From: a virus
IMG/VR virus record: IMGVR_UViG_3300005511_000081
Location: 1-24,380 of that record
Strand: one strand, 5' to 3'
Length of the DNA: 24,380 bases
Shown here: positions 15,342 to 21,192 of the stretch, in pieces
Position numbering within the stretch: position 1 is the stretch's first letter
Layout: the number at the start of each line of letters is the position of its first letter
Position numbers and translations under genes: made by a program
Notes under the pieces: model-generated
Database searches by the model: none
Seen by the model: the letters and a program-made list of their open reading frames with translations, nothing else
Told to the model about the DNA's origin: nothing

Positions 15342-16363
15342 TCGAACGTCCACCCTTGGACGAGCCGGGAAATCTCGCGCCGTACTTCCTCTTGGGCGGG
15401 TTCGTTCTGCGCCTCGACGGCATCCGCATGACTCTCGGGAATGAAGCGATTGATGGCGCTTTCGAGCAGGGCCATGGCCCTCCGAGGGTTGCCGACCAGA
15501 GCGTTCGCCTCGCACTTCCACACGCCGAAACGTTCGATGTATTCTTGCACGTAGGGCTTGTTGTGGTCGGGATGGCGCGGGTCCGAGAGGTCGCGGCCGC
15601 CGCCGGTTTCGAGGTTGCCGATCTTCATCAGACCAAGGTCATCAATCTGATTTTCGGTCAGCCCGATCGGGACGACGTCGAAGTCGGGCCAATCCCAATC
15701 CAGCCCCTTCAGATTGGCGCACGACATGATGTTGCGATGCAAGCCGTCGACGATGTGAAGGCCCTTGGGATCGTGATCGCCGATCGCGAGCAGGATGCAG
15801 CGTCGGCCTGCGGCAGTGTGATCCCGGAAGCGCTTGAGGATCGCGAGCCGGGTGTGAATGTCGGTGTCACCCTTACCGTTGGTGATCCGCACGTTGTACC
15901 GGTCGGCAGTCGATCGGAAGATTTGGACAAGGTCCTTCTTCTCGACGATCATTTCGACGTAATAGTCGAGCCCGTCCCAATAGCCGGTTTGATAATAGGA
16001 ATCGGCCCAAGACCTTAATTCGGTGCTGATCTGATTGACGGCGTGGCGGGCCAGAGCTTCGGGGGAATAATCAGCCGCGTCGAAATCGCGGACTTCGGTC
16101 GCCATGCGCGAGGCGTCCGGCTCGATCACGTCCGGATCAAGCTCACCGTCCTTGCGCATGTCGGTCAGCAGCTTCTCGAAGCGGTCGAACTCGCCCTTCG
16201 TGATCAGGCCCAAGCCTTCGGCGTAATAGGCCCAGCCGCGGGGGCCGAAGCGGTAGCCCGTGTCGGCCGACATGCGCTCGATCGCTTCGCCCATCTCCCG
16301 CCGCGCTTCCTTACGGAGATGCAGCGGGCCAGACGTCGGCGGCATTTGCAGATGATAGGACAC
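15338..16363 (-). CDS. TOPRIM protein related to Spo11/TopoVI subunit A
   Basis: A 341-aa protein. The GTG start is set by GGAGG 8 bases upstream; it lies two bases after the zinc-finger gene stop. Residues 20-90 resemble the winged-helix of Spo11/TopoVI-A: RGWAYYAEGLGLI (with Tyr46-Tyr47 where the cleaving Tyr sits) and FDRFEKLLTDMRKDGELDPD, followed by VIEPDASR. Residues 133-215 resemble its TOPRIM domain: YYVEMIVEKKDL (acidic Glu141) and ILLAIGDHDPKGLHI (DxD then G). Length fits the A subunit (about 350-390 aa). No B-subunit ATPase is visible. It may nick or break DNA during phage replication or recombination, or act as a primase-like or nuclease TOPRIM. Relationship inferred by motif only. 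Confidence 0.7.
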   Translation of the reverse strand: MSYHLQMPPTSGPLHLRKEARREMGEAIERMSADTGYRFGPRGWAYYAEGLGLITKGEFDRFEKLLTDMRKDGELDPDVIEPDASRMATEVRDFDAADYSPEALARHAVNQISTELRSWADSYYQTGYWDGLDYYVEMIVEKKDLVQIFRSTADRYNVRITNGKGDTDIHTRLAILKRFRDHTAAGRRCILLAIGDHDPKGLHIVDGLHRNIMSCANLKGLDWDWPDFDVVPIGLTENQIDDLGLMKIGNLETGGGRDLSDPRHPDHNKPYVQEYIERFGVWKCEANALVGNPRRAMALLESAINRFIPESHADAVEAQNEPAQEEVRREISRLVQGWTFE

Positions 16364-16365
16364 TC

Positions 16366-16560
16366 TCAGAACCTCCGTGGAGGGCGCGGGTAGGGTTCGC
16401 GGCATGGCGCGCAGCGGCGGCCGACAAGGCGCGGGCTGTGATCGCCGCAATCGGCACACTCGCCGGGCTCGCCGGCGGGAACGGGCTGGCGGGCGACGCG
16501 GATCGCCTCGGCGAGCATCGTGTCGGCGTAGTGCTGGGCAAGGTCGACTTGGTCGGCCAT
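16366..16560 (-). CDS. Short TraR/DksA-type C4 zinc-finger protein
   Basis: A 64-aa protein starting MADQVDLAQHYADTMLAEAI with cysteines at 35, 38, 50 and 53 (GECADCGDHSPRLVGRRCAP then C). This is the arrangement of TraR and phage DksA-like proteins, which bind in the RNA polymerase secondary channel and alter transcription without ppGpp. The long coiled coil of DksA is absent, as in TraR. The ATG shares a base with the previous stop (TGATG). In an early operon it may redirect host transcription. Pro/Arg-rich last ten residues. Confidence 0.82.
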   Translation of the reverse strand: MADQVDLAQHYADTMLAEAIRVARQPVPAGEPGECADCGDHSPRLVGRRCAPCREPYPRPPRRF

Positions 16561-16883
16561 CAGGCGGCCTGCCTTTCGGGCATCGCCCAGCTACCGGCCG
16601 AGACTTCGACCATGCTGATTTCCGGATCGGCCGCGGGGATCGCCGCGGCGCCGCGCTCGGCGATCTCAAGGGATTCTAGCAGCGCCAGCTCGGCCTTGAG
16701 CCGCGCGATGCGCGCCGGCCGATACCGCGCGCGCTGCTGCTCGCGGAAGATGAGCAGGCCGAGGCGCTCGCTCTCTTCGTGAGTCAACGCGCGGATCGCG
16801 GCCAGCTCGTTGAGCATGACCATCTCGGCCATCTGGTCGGCGACGGATTGGCGCCGGCCGCTGCACGGGACCATGCCGCCCAT
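16560..16883 (-). CDS. Hypothetical helical early protein
   Basis: A 107-aa protein whose ATG overlaps the upstream stop by one base (TGATG); the open frame continues further up but only as a shadow of the next gene. Residues 16-90 are predicted largely helical (ADQMAEMVMLNELAAIRALT, EESERLGLLIFREQQRARYR, ARIARLKAELALLESLEIAE), with coiled-coil character. A second ATG three codons in is possible. I do not recognise a family, and the protein has no obvious catalytic motif. Confidence 0.65.
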   Translation of the reverse strand: MGGMVPCSGRRQSVADQMAEMVMLNELAAIRALTHEESERLGLLIFREQQRARYRPARIARLKAELALLESLEIAERGAAAIPAADPEISMVEVSAGSWAMPERQAA

Positions 16884-17353
16884 CAGAGCGGCCCCCGCAC
16901 GGTCATCTCGCCCGATCGGACGTCGACGGCCTGCCGGCGCTCGAACGGCCCGTGGTCGATCAGCAGCAGCTTGCCATGGGAGACGAGCCTGCGGAGCCGG
17001 TACGAAGCCGCCAGCCGATCGGGAAGCCCGGCCGCTTCGGCGAACTCTTGGTTTGTCGGGCACGGCTGTTTGAGCCGGATCGCCTCGCGCACCATGCGCA
17101 AGATCACGGCCTCGGCCGAGTCGACGCCGTACAGGCGCACCCGGTGCGTTCCGAACGGCTTGGTGCGCCGCTGGATCAGGAACTGCCAGCCGCGCCCCTC
17201 GCGCCTTCGAGTGAGATCGACGAGCCCTTGCTCCTGCAGGCGAACGGCGATCGCCGCCACTTGCCGCGAGAGCGTCTCGCCGCGTCCATAGACGGCCATG
17301 TCACCAGCCTTTGCGTTGCGGACCCATTCGAGGATTCCGGCGGGATCGAGCAT
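16883..17353 (-). CDS. Tandem winged-helix DNA-binding protein
   Basis: A 156-aa protein with two helix-turn-helix-like parts. Residues 25-62 (GETLSRQVAAIAVRLQEQGL, then VDLTRRREGRGWQFLIQRR) look like a winged helix with a basic wing. Residues 95-150 (PCPTNQEFAEAAGLPDRLAA, then SYRLRRLVSHGKLLLID) look like a second one of the form seen in many alphaproteobacterial phage early operons, with a C-terminal beta-hairpin. It probably binds DNA as a regulator or replication accessory. The start and stop both overlap neighbours by one base. No precise family assigned. Confidence 0.7.
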   Translation of the reverse strand: MLDPAGILEWVRNAKAGDMAVYGRGETLSRQVAAIAVRLQEQGLVDLTRRREGRGWQFLIQRRTKPFGTHRVRLYGVDSAEAVILRMVREAIRLKQPCPTNQEFAEAAGLPDRLAASYRLRRLVSHGKLLLIDHGPFERRQAVDVRSGEMTVRGPL

Positions 17354-17610
17354 CAGAGCCCCGCATCGGGGAGTGCCGGCGGGACGGATGCGGATGCGCG
17401 GTAGCTGCTCTCCGTCGTCCCGCCGGCGCCGGTGGGTCCAGGGCGCCCACCGGAAGGGCGCGCGTCGTCAGTGCGACCCGAGGGCCGCGCGCCGGGGAAG
17501 TCATGGCACTGCGCGCGGAGCGCAGGCGTATGGGCGATATGGGTCAGCCAAGCGCCGGCATCGCTGCCGCCGCTGGATGCGTCGTCGATTGTGACCGTCC
17601 CCCCGAACAT
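17353..17610 (-). CDS. Hypothetical small protein with disordered C-terminus
   Basis: An 85-aa protein beginning MFGGTVTIDDASSGGSDAGA at an ATG two bases after the stop of the upstream gene. The first 45 residues are of mixed composition. The rest is rich in Gly, Ser, Pro, Arg and Ala and probably disordered. No family recognised. Support comes from the tight operon spacing and the one-base overlap with the following gene rather than from its sequence, so it is less certain than its neighbours. Confidence 0.5.
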   Translation of the reverse strand: MFGGTVTIDDASSGGSDAGAWLTHIAHTPALRAQCHDFPGARPSGRTDDARPSGGRPGPTGAGGTTESSYRASASVPPALPDAGL

Positions 17611-17612
17611 GA

Positions 17613-17984
17613 TCAGGCGCTCGCCGGCGAGGCCGGACCTTGCCGCCGGCGCAACAGCGCCGAGCCGCGCTCGATCATCCGACCCGGCATCGGCATGCGC
17701 CAGCCCGAGCCGGCCCGCGCCGAAGGCTGGTCGCACCAGCGTAGGGAGGTCGGCCGATAGAAGTCGCCCGCCTTGACGGCGCCGCGGCTCCACAGCGTGA
17801 TCGCGGCGCCCATCCGTTCGCCGGGAGTGAGCGTGCCAGAGAGCAGCCGGTCGACCGCGTTGACGCCGATCGTTGCTTCGAGCTGGCGGATTGACTCGCC
17901 GGGATTGATCGCCGTGCCGATGACCCAAGCGAGCCGGTGCGCACCTTCGTTCGGCACGCGCGCAGCGAGATACATTGCAGGCAT
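17613..17984 (-). CDS. Putative HTH protein of the early operon
   Basis: A 123-aa protein starting MPAMYLAARVPNEGAHRLAW with a TAATG overlap to the CII-like gene. Residues 30-62 (ESIRQLEATIGVNAVDRLLS, then GTLTPGERMGAAI) read like a lambda-repressor-type helix-turn-helix in which GVNAVDRLLSG is the recognition region. Residues 68-92 (RGAVKAGDFYRPTSLRWCDQ) resemble the tail of short alphaproteobacterial phage regulators. The last 25 residues are basic (MIERGSALLRRRQG). A DNA-binding regulatory role is likely but inferred. Confidence 0.6.
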   Translation of the reverse strand: MPAMYLAARVPNEGAHRLAWVIGTAINPGESIRQLEATIGVNAVDRLLSGTLTPGERMGAAITLWSRGAVKAGDFYRPTSLRWCDQPSARAGSGWRMPMPGRMIERGSALLRRRQGPASPASA

Positions 17985-18451
17985 TAAGCGCCCTCCGCCA
18001 TGGTGAGAAGTTGCCGGTCGAGCGTCGCGAGAACCGCGATCGCCTCTTCGATCTGGACGCGCGCCGAGGCGATTTCGGGCGCCTCGACCTTGCCGTCGCT
18101 GACTGCGGCGCAGATCGATTGCGTCACGTCGGCCGCCTCTTTCGCGAGCCGGCCGACCGTGGCGATCAGATCGTCGCGCCCCGGAGCCTTGGAAGGCAGC
18201 GGAACGAAGACGCCACCCATATGCCGGCAGAGCGCCCGCGTTACGTGCGGCCATCCCTCGCGATCGCGAGCCAGCGGTTCGAGGTCGGCGACGACGTCGA
18301 TCGCGACGAACCGCTCGGGGCAGTTGATGTTCTGCGCCTCGCCGAGAACGCTCTTGCCGACGCGGCAGAAGCCGGCGGCAGCTTCGAGCCCACCGACGCC
18401 TTTGACCATCTCGCCGGTCGCAAGCTTGAGTGCGATGTTCTCGGGCTTCAT
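17984..18451 (-). CDS. Phage regulatory CII-like protein
   Basis: A 155-aa protein, second gene of the early operon, in the position of lambda cII. The N-terminal part (MVKGVGGLEAAAGFCRVGKS, VLGEAQNINCPERFVAIDVV, then ADLEPLARDREG) contains a helix-turn-helix-like segment: VGGLEAAAGFCRVGKSVLGEAQN, followed by the proposal that PERFVAIDVVADLE forms a following helix. The C-terminal half is helical (DLIATVGRLAKEAADVTQSI and IEEAIAVLATLDRQLLTM) and should oligomerise. This arrangement recalls phage regulatory CII family proteins of proteobacterial prophages. Its ATG overlaps the Cro-like gene stop (ATGA). Activation of lysogeny genes is inferred, not shown. Confidence 0.6.
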   Translation of the reverse strand: MKPENIALKLATGEMVKGVGGLEAAAGFCRVGKSVLGEAQNINCPERFVAIDVVADLEPLARDREGWPHVTRALCRHMGGVFVPLPSKAPGRDDLIATVGRLAKEAADVTQSICAAVSDGKVEAPEIASARVQIEEAIAVLATLDRQLLTMAEGA

Positions 18452-18744
18452 GCCGCACCTGCGGGGGCGGAAACTTCGCTGATCTTTCCGGATGACCGCG
18501 CCTGTGCGCCGGTCATATCGGTAGCGGCATGATCGGCGCCGGCTTTTTCTGCATCCTTGCGCGCCATGAAACTGGCGATGCGGCGGAGCTTGATCAGGCC
18601 GGGGAGGCGCTGACCTGCGCGGAGATCGGAGAGGACGTTAGGATCGCCGACTGCATCGCGCCCGAAACGGGTCTCCGCCATTTCATGGCGCGCGATGAAC
18701 GTCTCGATCTTGCTGACCAGCTCTTCGGGCGAGGGAATGTCCAT
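18448..18744 (-). CDS. Cro-like HTH regulator, first early gene
   Basis: A 98-aa protein starting MDIPSPEELVSKIETFIARH, with the helix-turn-helix segment MAETRFGRDAVGDPNVLSDLRAGQ at about 23-46, and IKLRRIASFMARKDAE after it. It is divergent from the repressor gene, the position of Cro. The ATG at 18744 is chosen because the inferred -10 box (18753-18758) would place transcription start at or next to it, giving a leaderless message; an ATG at 18777 lies upstream of that promoter's -10 and inside the operator zone. No ribosome-binding site precedes 18744, in keeping with leaderless translation. The C-terminal 30 residues are small and polar. Confidence 0.78.
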   Translation of the reverse strand: MDIPSPEELVSKIETFIARHEMAETRFGRDAVGDPNVLSDLRAGQRLPGLIKLRRIASFMARKDAEKAGADHAATDMTGAQARSSGKISEVSAPAGAA

Positions 18745-18752
18745 GGCCGGCG

Positions 18753-18782
18753 TTGATATGTCGGCGTGCGCCGACATTGCAA
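18753..18782 (-). promoter_or_regulatory. Leftward early promoter with embedded operator
   Basis: On the minus strand, TTGCAA (18777-18782, -35) and TATCAA (18753-18758, -10) are separated by 18 bases that are exactly the palindromic operator. A repressor bound there would block RNA polymerase. The start site would fall around 18744-18746, at the ATG of the Cro-like gene. Confidence 0.5.
18759..18776. promoter_or_regulatory. Repressor operator O1
   Basis: TGTCGGCGTGCGCCGACA: 8-bp perfect arms (TGTCGGCG/CGCCGACA) with a 2-base centre. The same half-site TGTCGGC recurs at 18791-18798, 18825-18842 and on the far side of the repressor gene at 19576-19583 and 19595-19612. It fits the spacer of the leftward promoter. 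Confidence 0.75.
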
Positions 18783-18790
18783 GCACTATT

Positions 18791-18798
18791 TGTCGGCA
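18791..18798. promoter_or_regulatory. Operator half-site
   Basis: TGTCGGCA, a single half of the palindrome, just before the AAAGGA ribosome-binding site of the repressor gene. Its missing partner suggests weak, cooperative binding. Confidence 0.45.
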
Positions 18799-18808
18799 AA
18801 GGATGACA

Positions 18809-19564
18809 ATGAGTTTCGGCGCGTTGTCAGCTATTGCCGACAACATGGCAGAACCCATCGGCCTGATTGATCAGCTTCTCGCCGTGAAGCCCGCCGGGCT
18901 CTCGGAGAATAGCTGGGCTGTGCGCGCGGGCGTGAACCGTGGCGTGTTCGCCAACATTCGCGCTCGAAACGCGGCCAACCACGCCACTATTACGAAGCTG
19001 CTCGACGCGATCGGCGTCACCTTTGCGGAGTTCGAGGCCGGCCATCGCGCTACGGAGAAGGAGCCGCCGCCCCCCGAGGTCCAGGCACCACGCCTCGCCT
19101 TCCGCGGGGACGATCGCCCTCGCGACGTCCCCGTGCGCGGCTTGGCCGAGTGCGCCGATCAGGAGTTCGCCGGCGACGGCTCGCCCGTATGGGTCGAGAC
19201 GATGATGCTCGACGATGAAGTCGTTGATCACGTCCGCAGACCGGCGTCGCTGGACAACCGGCGGGACGTTTATGCGATCTATTTCGCCGGCAATTCGATG
19301 GAGCCCCGTTATGAGCCCGGCGAGGTCGCGTATGTCGATCCCAAGCGCGCCCCGAAGGCGCGCGACTACGTCGTCGTCCAGCTCCGCAAGGAAGAGGATG
19401 ACGGAGAGCGTATCCACAAGGTGCTGGCGAAGCGGCTTATCCGCGTGACCGCTACCTTCGTCGAGTTGGAGCAATTCAACCCGGCGATCACCTTTCGCGT
19501 GAACCGGCGCGAGGTCGCCCATATCCACCGGATTATCCCGTGGGAGGAACTCGTCGCGTTCTGA
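18809..19564 (+). CDS. CI-like phage repressor, S24 peptidase family
   Basis: A 251-aa lysogeny repressor. Residues 13-68 form an HTH domain (IGLIDQLLAVKPAGLSENSW, then AVRAGVNRGVFANIRAR). A Pro-rich hinge is at about 83-95. The C-terminal S24/LexA-like domain has AGNSMEPRYEPGE with nucleophile Ser163 and AKRLIRV with the probable Lys208, spacing as expected. The cleavage region (RGLAECADQEF) lacks the usual Ala-Gly pair. Start: ATG at 18809 has AAAGGA 5 bases upstream; ATG at 18845 (MAEPIGLIDQLL) is a good alternative but has no ribosome-binding site. Operators lie on both sides of the gene. It is divergent from the Cro-like gene and should bind all of them. Confidence 0.9.
   Translation: MSFGALSAIADNMAEPIGLIDQLLAVKPAGLSENSWAVRAGVNRGVFANIRARNAANHATITKLLDAIGVTFAEFEAGHRATEKEPPPPEVQAPRLAFRGDDRPRDVPVRGLAECADQEFAGDGSPVWVETMMLDDEVVDHVRRPASLDNRRDVYAIYFAGNSMEPRYEPGEVAYVDPKRAPKARDYVVVQLRKEEDDGERIHKVLAKRLIRVTATFVELEQFNPAITFRVNRREVAHIHRIIPWEELVAF
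18825..18842. promoter_or_regulatory. Repressor operator O2 (imperfect)
   Basis: TGTCAGCTATTGCCGACA: the right half is a consensus half-site and the left half differs at two of eight positions. It lies at the start of the repressor open frame, two bases before the ATG at 18845, and may serve autoregulation. Confidence 0.6.
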
Positions 19565-19575
19565 GTTTCATCATT

Positions 19576-19583
19576 TGCCGACA
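19576..19583. promoter_or_regulatory. Operator half-site after the repressor gene
   Basis: TGCCGACA, the reverse of the half-site TGTCGGCA, 12 bases upstream of the full operator at 19595-19612. Confidence 0.45.
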
Positions 19584-19589
19584 TACCGC

Positions 19590-19618
19590 TTGACTGTCGG
19601 CATACGCCGACACTAAAG
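19590..19618 (+). promoter_or_regulatory. Rightward promoter of the small-gene/recombinase operon
   Basis: TTGACT (19590-19595, 5 of 6 to TTGACA) is followed by a spacer of 16-18 bases and a weak -10 in ACTAAAGA (19612-19619). The operator at 19595-19612 occupies the spacer, the same design as the leftward promoter. The first gene starts at 19647 after a GGAGG ribosome-binding site. Confidence 0.5.
19595..19612. promoter_or_regulatory. Repressor operator O3
   Basis: TGTCGGCATACGCCGACA: 7-bp perfect arms with a 4-base centre, the same consensus as O1. It lies 31 bases after the repressor stop and puts the downstream operon under repressor control. Confidence 0.72.
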
Positions 19619-19646
19619 ACGGCCTCCGAACGCAACGGAGGCCGAC

Positions 19647-19988
19647 ATGAAGCTCTATCTCGCCGCGGGCCAATACCTAGGCACGCAAGCCGAGGCTAAA
19701 AAACTCGACCGCACCTACAAGCCGGTCGACGTACCGACTTCCAAAGACGAGTTGATCGCGTTTCTGAACGGGCCGTCGCCCGCTCGGCCGCGCGAAGCTG
19801 AGCCCGCGCTGCGCCCGCAGCCGGCCGTCCAGCCCGAGCGCGCCGCTCCCGCTCCCAGCAAGATCGAGGCGGAGTGTCGCATCGAGGACGCGATCGCCGA
19901 GGCCGATTATCCGCGAGCGCTGTCTCTCGCGAATCACATTCACCAGCGCCTGATGGAACACGCTCGGGCCACTGGCGGTGCCGCGTGA
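19647..19988 (+). CDS. Hypothetical protein opening the rightward operon
   Basis: A 113-aa protein starting MKLYLAAGQYLGTQAEAKKL, then DRTYKPVDVPTSKDELIAFL. This N-terminal beta-alpha pattern recurs in small proteins of alphaproteobacterial prophages near integrases. Residues 43-72 are a Pro/Arg/Ala linker. Residues 74-107 are helical (ECRIEDAIAEADYPRALSLA, then NHIHQRLMEHA). GGAGG lies 5 bases before the ATG. Function unknown. It is the first gene after the repressor-controlled promoter. Confidence 0.75.
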   Translation: MKLYLAAGQYLGTQAEAKKLDRTYKPVDVPTSKDELIAFLNGPSPARPREAEPALRPQPAVQPERAAPAPSKIEAECRIEDAIAEADYPRALSLANHIHQRLMEHARATGGAA

Positions 19989-20290
19989 CGGGGTTCCTCG
20001 AACGCTACACGGGCCAGCCCTCGCCGGGTGCGTCTATTCCGCTGCCGATCGCGCCCCGGCACGATCCGCAGACGTCCAGCACCATTCCGCCCAACTTGCT
20101 CGCGACGTTGCGGATCACGCCGATGACGACAGGCCAAGTGTTGGGCCGCCTCGGCTTCCTCGACAGCCCGATCATGCGCAAGCTGGTCGCGCGGGAGCTG
20201 CAGGCGCTGGGCTTCGAAGCGAAGCCTTCCCGCGAGCCGGGCAGTTTCGCGGTGATCAAGCGGTGGACGCACCACGGGGAGCGCGGGTGA
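19985..20290 (+). CDS. Putative winged-helix small protein
   Basis: A 101-aa protein with a GTG start in a GTGA overlap with the preceding stop. The N-terminal 37 residues are Pro-rich. Residues 38-100 (LLATLRITPMTTGQVLGRLG, then FLDSPIMRKLVARELQALGF) have the helix-turn-helix form: a short helix TGQVLGRLG, turn, recognition helix MRKLVARELQALGF, and a beta-hairpin wing GSFAVIKRW. A DNA-binding role is likely. No named family. Confidence 0.68.
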   Translation: MTGFLERYTGQPSPGASIPLPIAPRHDPQTSSTIPPNLLATLRITPMTTGQVLGRLGFLDSPIMRKLVARELQALGFEAKPSREPGSFAVIKRWTHHGERG

Positions 20291-20472
20291 TGGCGCGCGA
20301 CCGTTGGGGAACCATGCACGTTGAAGCCGATCGCCGGCGGCCCTTCGGCCACGTCGGCGAACGACGGCCCGAGCCGACGCGGCTGACTACCAATCAGGTC
20401 TCGATCCGCATTCTGTTGGGGCTCGCTGGCGGTGCGCTCATCAGCTTCCTGCTGACCGGGCAGCCTTGGTGA
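20290..20472 (+). CDS. Small single-pass membrane protein
   Basis: A 60-aa protein whose ATG overlaps the previous stop by one base (TGATG). The first 35 residues are highly charged (ARDRWGTMHVEADRRRPFGH). Residues 39-57 (SIRILLGLAGGALISFLLTG) form a hydrophobic helix long enough to cross the membrane. Topology probably has the basic N-terminus inside. No lysis or superinfection signature is visible, so the function is open. Confidence 0.62.
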   Translation: MARDRWGTMHVEADRRRPFGHVGERRPEPTRLTTNQVSIRILLGLAGGALISFLLTGQPW

Positions 20473-20762
20473 TGAGGCGCCGCTCTCCCCCCATCTGCAA
20501 GCGACGCGGTTGCATCACCGGCCGCGAGCGCTGGCAGCTCGTCTGCGACGAATGCTGGGTCGACGTCCCGGTCGAGGCGCGCCAGCGCTACTCGCGCGCT
20601 CGCCGAGCGAGGCTGACTCGGATCGCCGGCGAGATCGGCCGCGAAATCCTGCGCCTGCTCGGCCGCAAACCTGCGGGAGCGACCCCCGAGCCCCCTCGGA
20701 ACGCCTTCGCCAACATCGCGCGCCTTACCGGCGATCGCGACGCAATGGAGCCTGCAGAGTAA
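20472..20762 (+). CDS. Small Cys-containing basic protein
   Basis: A 96-aa basic protein. The ATG at 20472 overlaps the previous stop (TGATG). Cysteines in PPICKRRGCITGRERWQLVC, then DECWVDVP, give CxxxxC and CxxC pairs that could bind zinc. The rest is an Arg-rich helix (RYSRARRARLTRIAGEIGRE) followed by a linker. Nucleic-acid binding is plausible. No family recognised. Confidence 0.62.
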   Translation: MRRRSPPICKRRGCITGRERWQLVCDECWVDVPVEARQRYSRARRARLTRIAGEIGREILRLLGRKPAGATPEPPRNAFANIARLTGDRDAMEPAE

Positions 20763-21022
20763 TGTTTGCGGACACCCCTGACTTTCGACGTCTCTCGCAA
20801 GTCGCGGCCTCGCAGGCCGCCAACGCGACGGCCGAGCTGATGCAAGCTAGCCTCGAAGGCCCGCTGCACCACGCCACCCTTTGGAACGATGAACCGATCG
20901 AGAAGCTCGCCGACGCGACGAAGCTCGCGATCGAGGCCTCGATGGCGGCGGGCGAGCCGCTCGACGAAATGCGCGGACAGTTACTCGCCGCGCTGGTCCG
21001 CTTTTTGGAAGGTTGGGCATAA
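20762..21022 (+). CDS. Hypothetical helical protein
   Basis: An 86-aa acidic protein starting MFADTPDFRRLSQVAASQAA at an ATG in a TAATG overlap. It is almost wholly helical (NATAELMQASLEGPL, EKLADATKLAIEASMAAGEP, LDEMRGQLLAALVRFLEGW). No Cys, no membrane segment and no catalytic motif. Function unknown; existence is supported by overlap spacing on both sides. Confidence 0.6.
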   Translation: MFADTPDFRRLSQVAASQAANATAELMQASLEGPLHHATLWNDEPIEKLADATKLAIEASMAAGEPLDEMRGQLLAALVRFLEGWA

Positions 21023-21192
21023 TGTCGGGCCGCCGCGACTTCTCGAAGGTGCCGAGGCCCGGCACCCGCTACGAGCCAGCCGAGAAGCCGAAAGCGAAAG
21101 GCTGGACCTCGGCCGCGGCCGCCTCGCAGGCTCGCTCGCTTTCGCGCGAAGAGATCGCGCGCGTCATGGCCGAGCGCGGAGGCGGGAAATGA
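21022..21192 (+). CDS. Very small basic protein
   Basis: A 56-aa protein too short to be flagged by length alone. It has an ATG in a TAATG overlap and a stop in an ATGA overlap with the next gene. Sequence begins MSGRRDFSKVPRPGTRYEPA, is rich in Lys and Arg, then ends in a helix (SLSREEIARVMAERGGGK). No family recognised. Support is operon geometry. Confidence 0.55.
   Translation: MSGRRDFSKVPRPGTRYEPAEKPKAKGWTSAAAASQARSLSREEIARVMAERGGGK

Noticed and set aside
13702-16018. Long plus-strand frames opposite DUF5131 and TOPRIM genes
   Set aside because: The minus strand carries recognised families with overlapping starts and stops; these frames do not.
16364-16669. Upstream extension of the TOPRIM gene
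   Set aside because: The extension is Arg/Pro-rich and lies across the zinc-finger gene; the GTG at 16363 has a strong GGAGG site.
17985-18458. Upstream extension of the 123-aa HTH gene across the CII-like gene
   Set aside because: Shadow composition; the ATG at 17984 overlaps the preceding stop as elsewhere in the operon.
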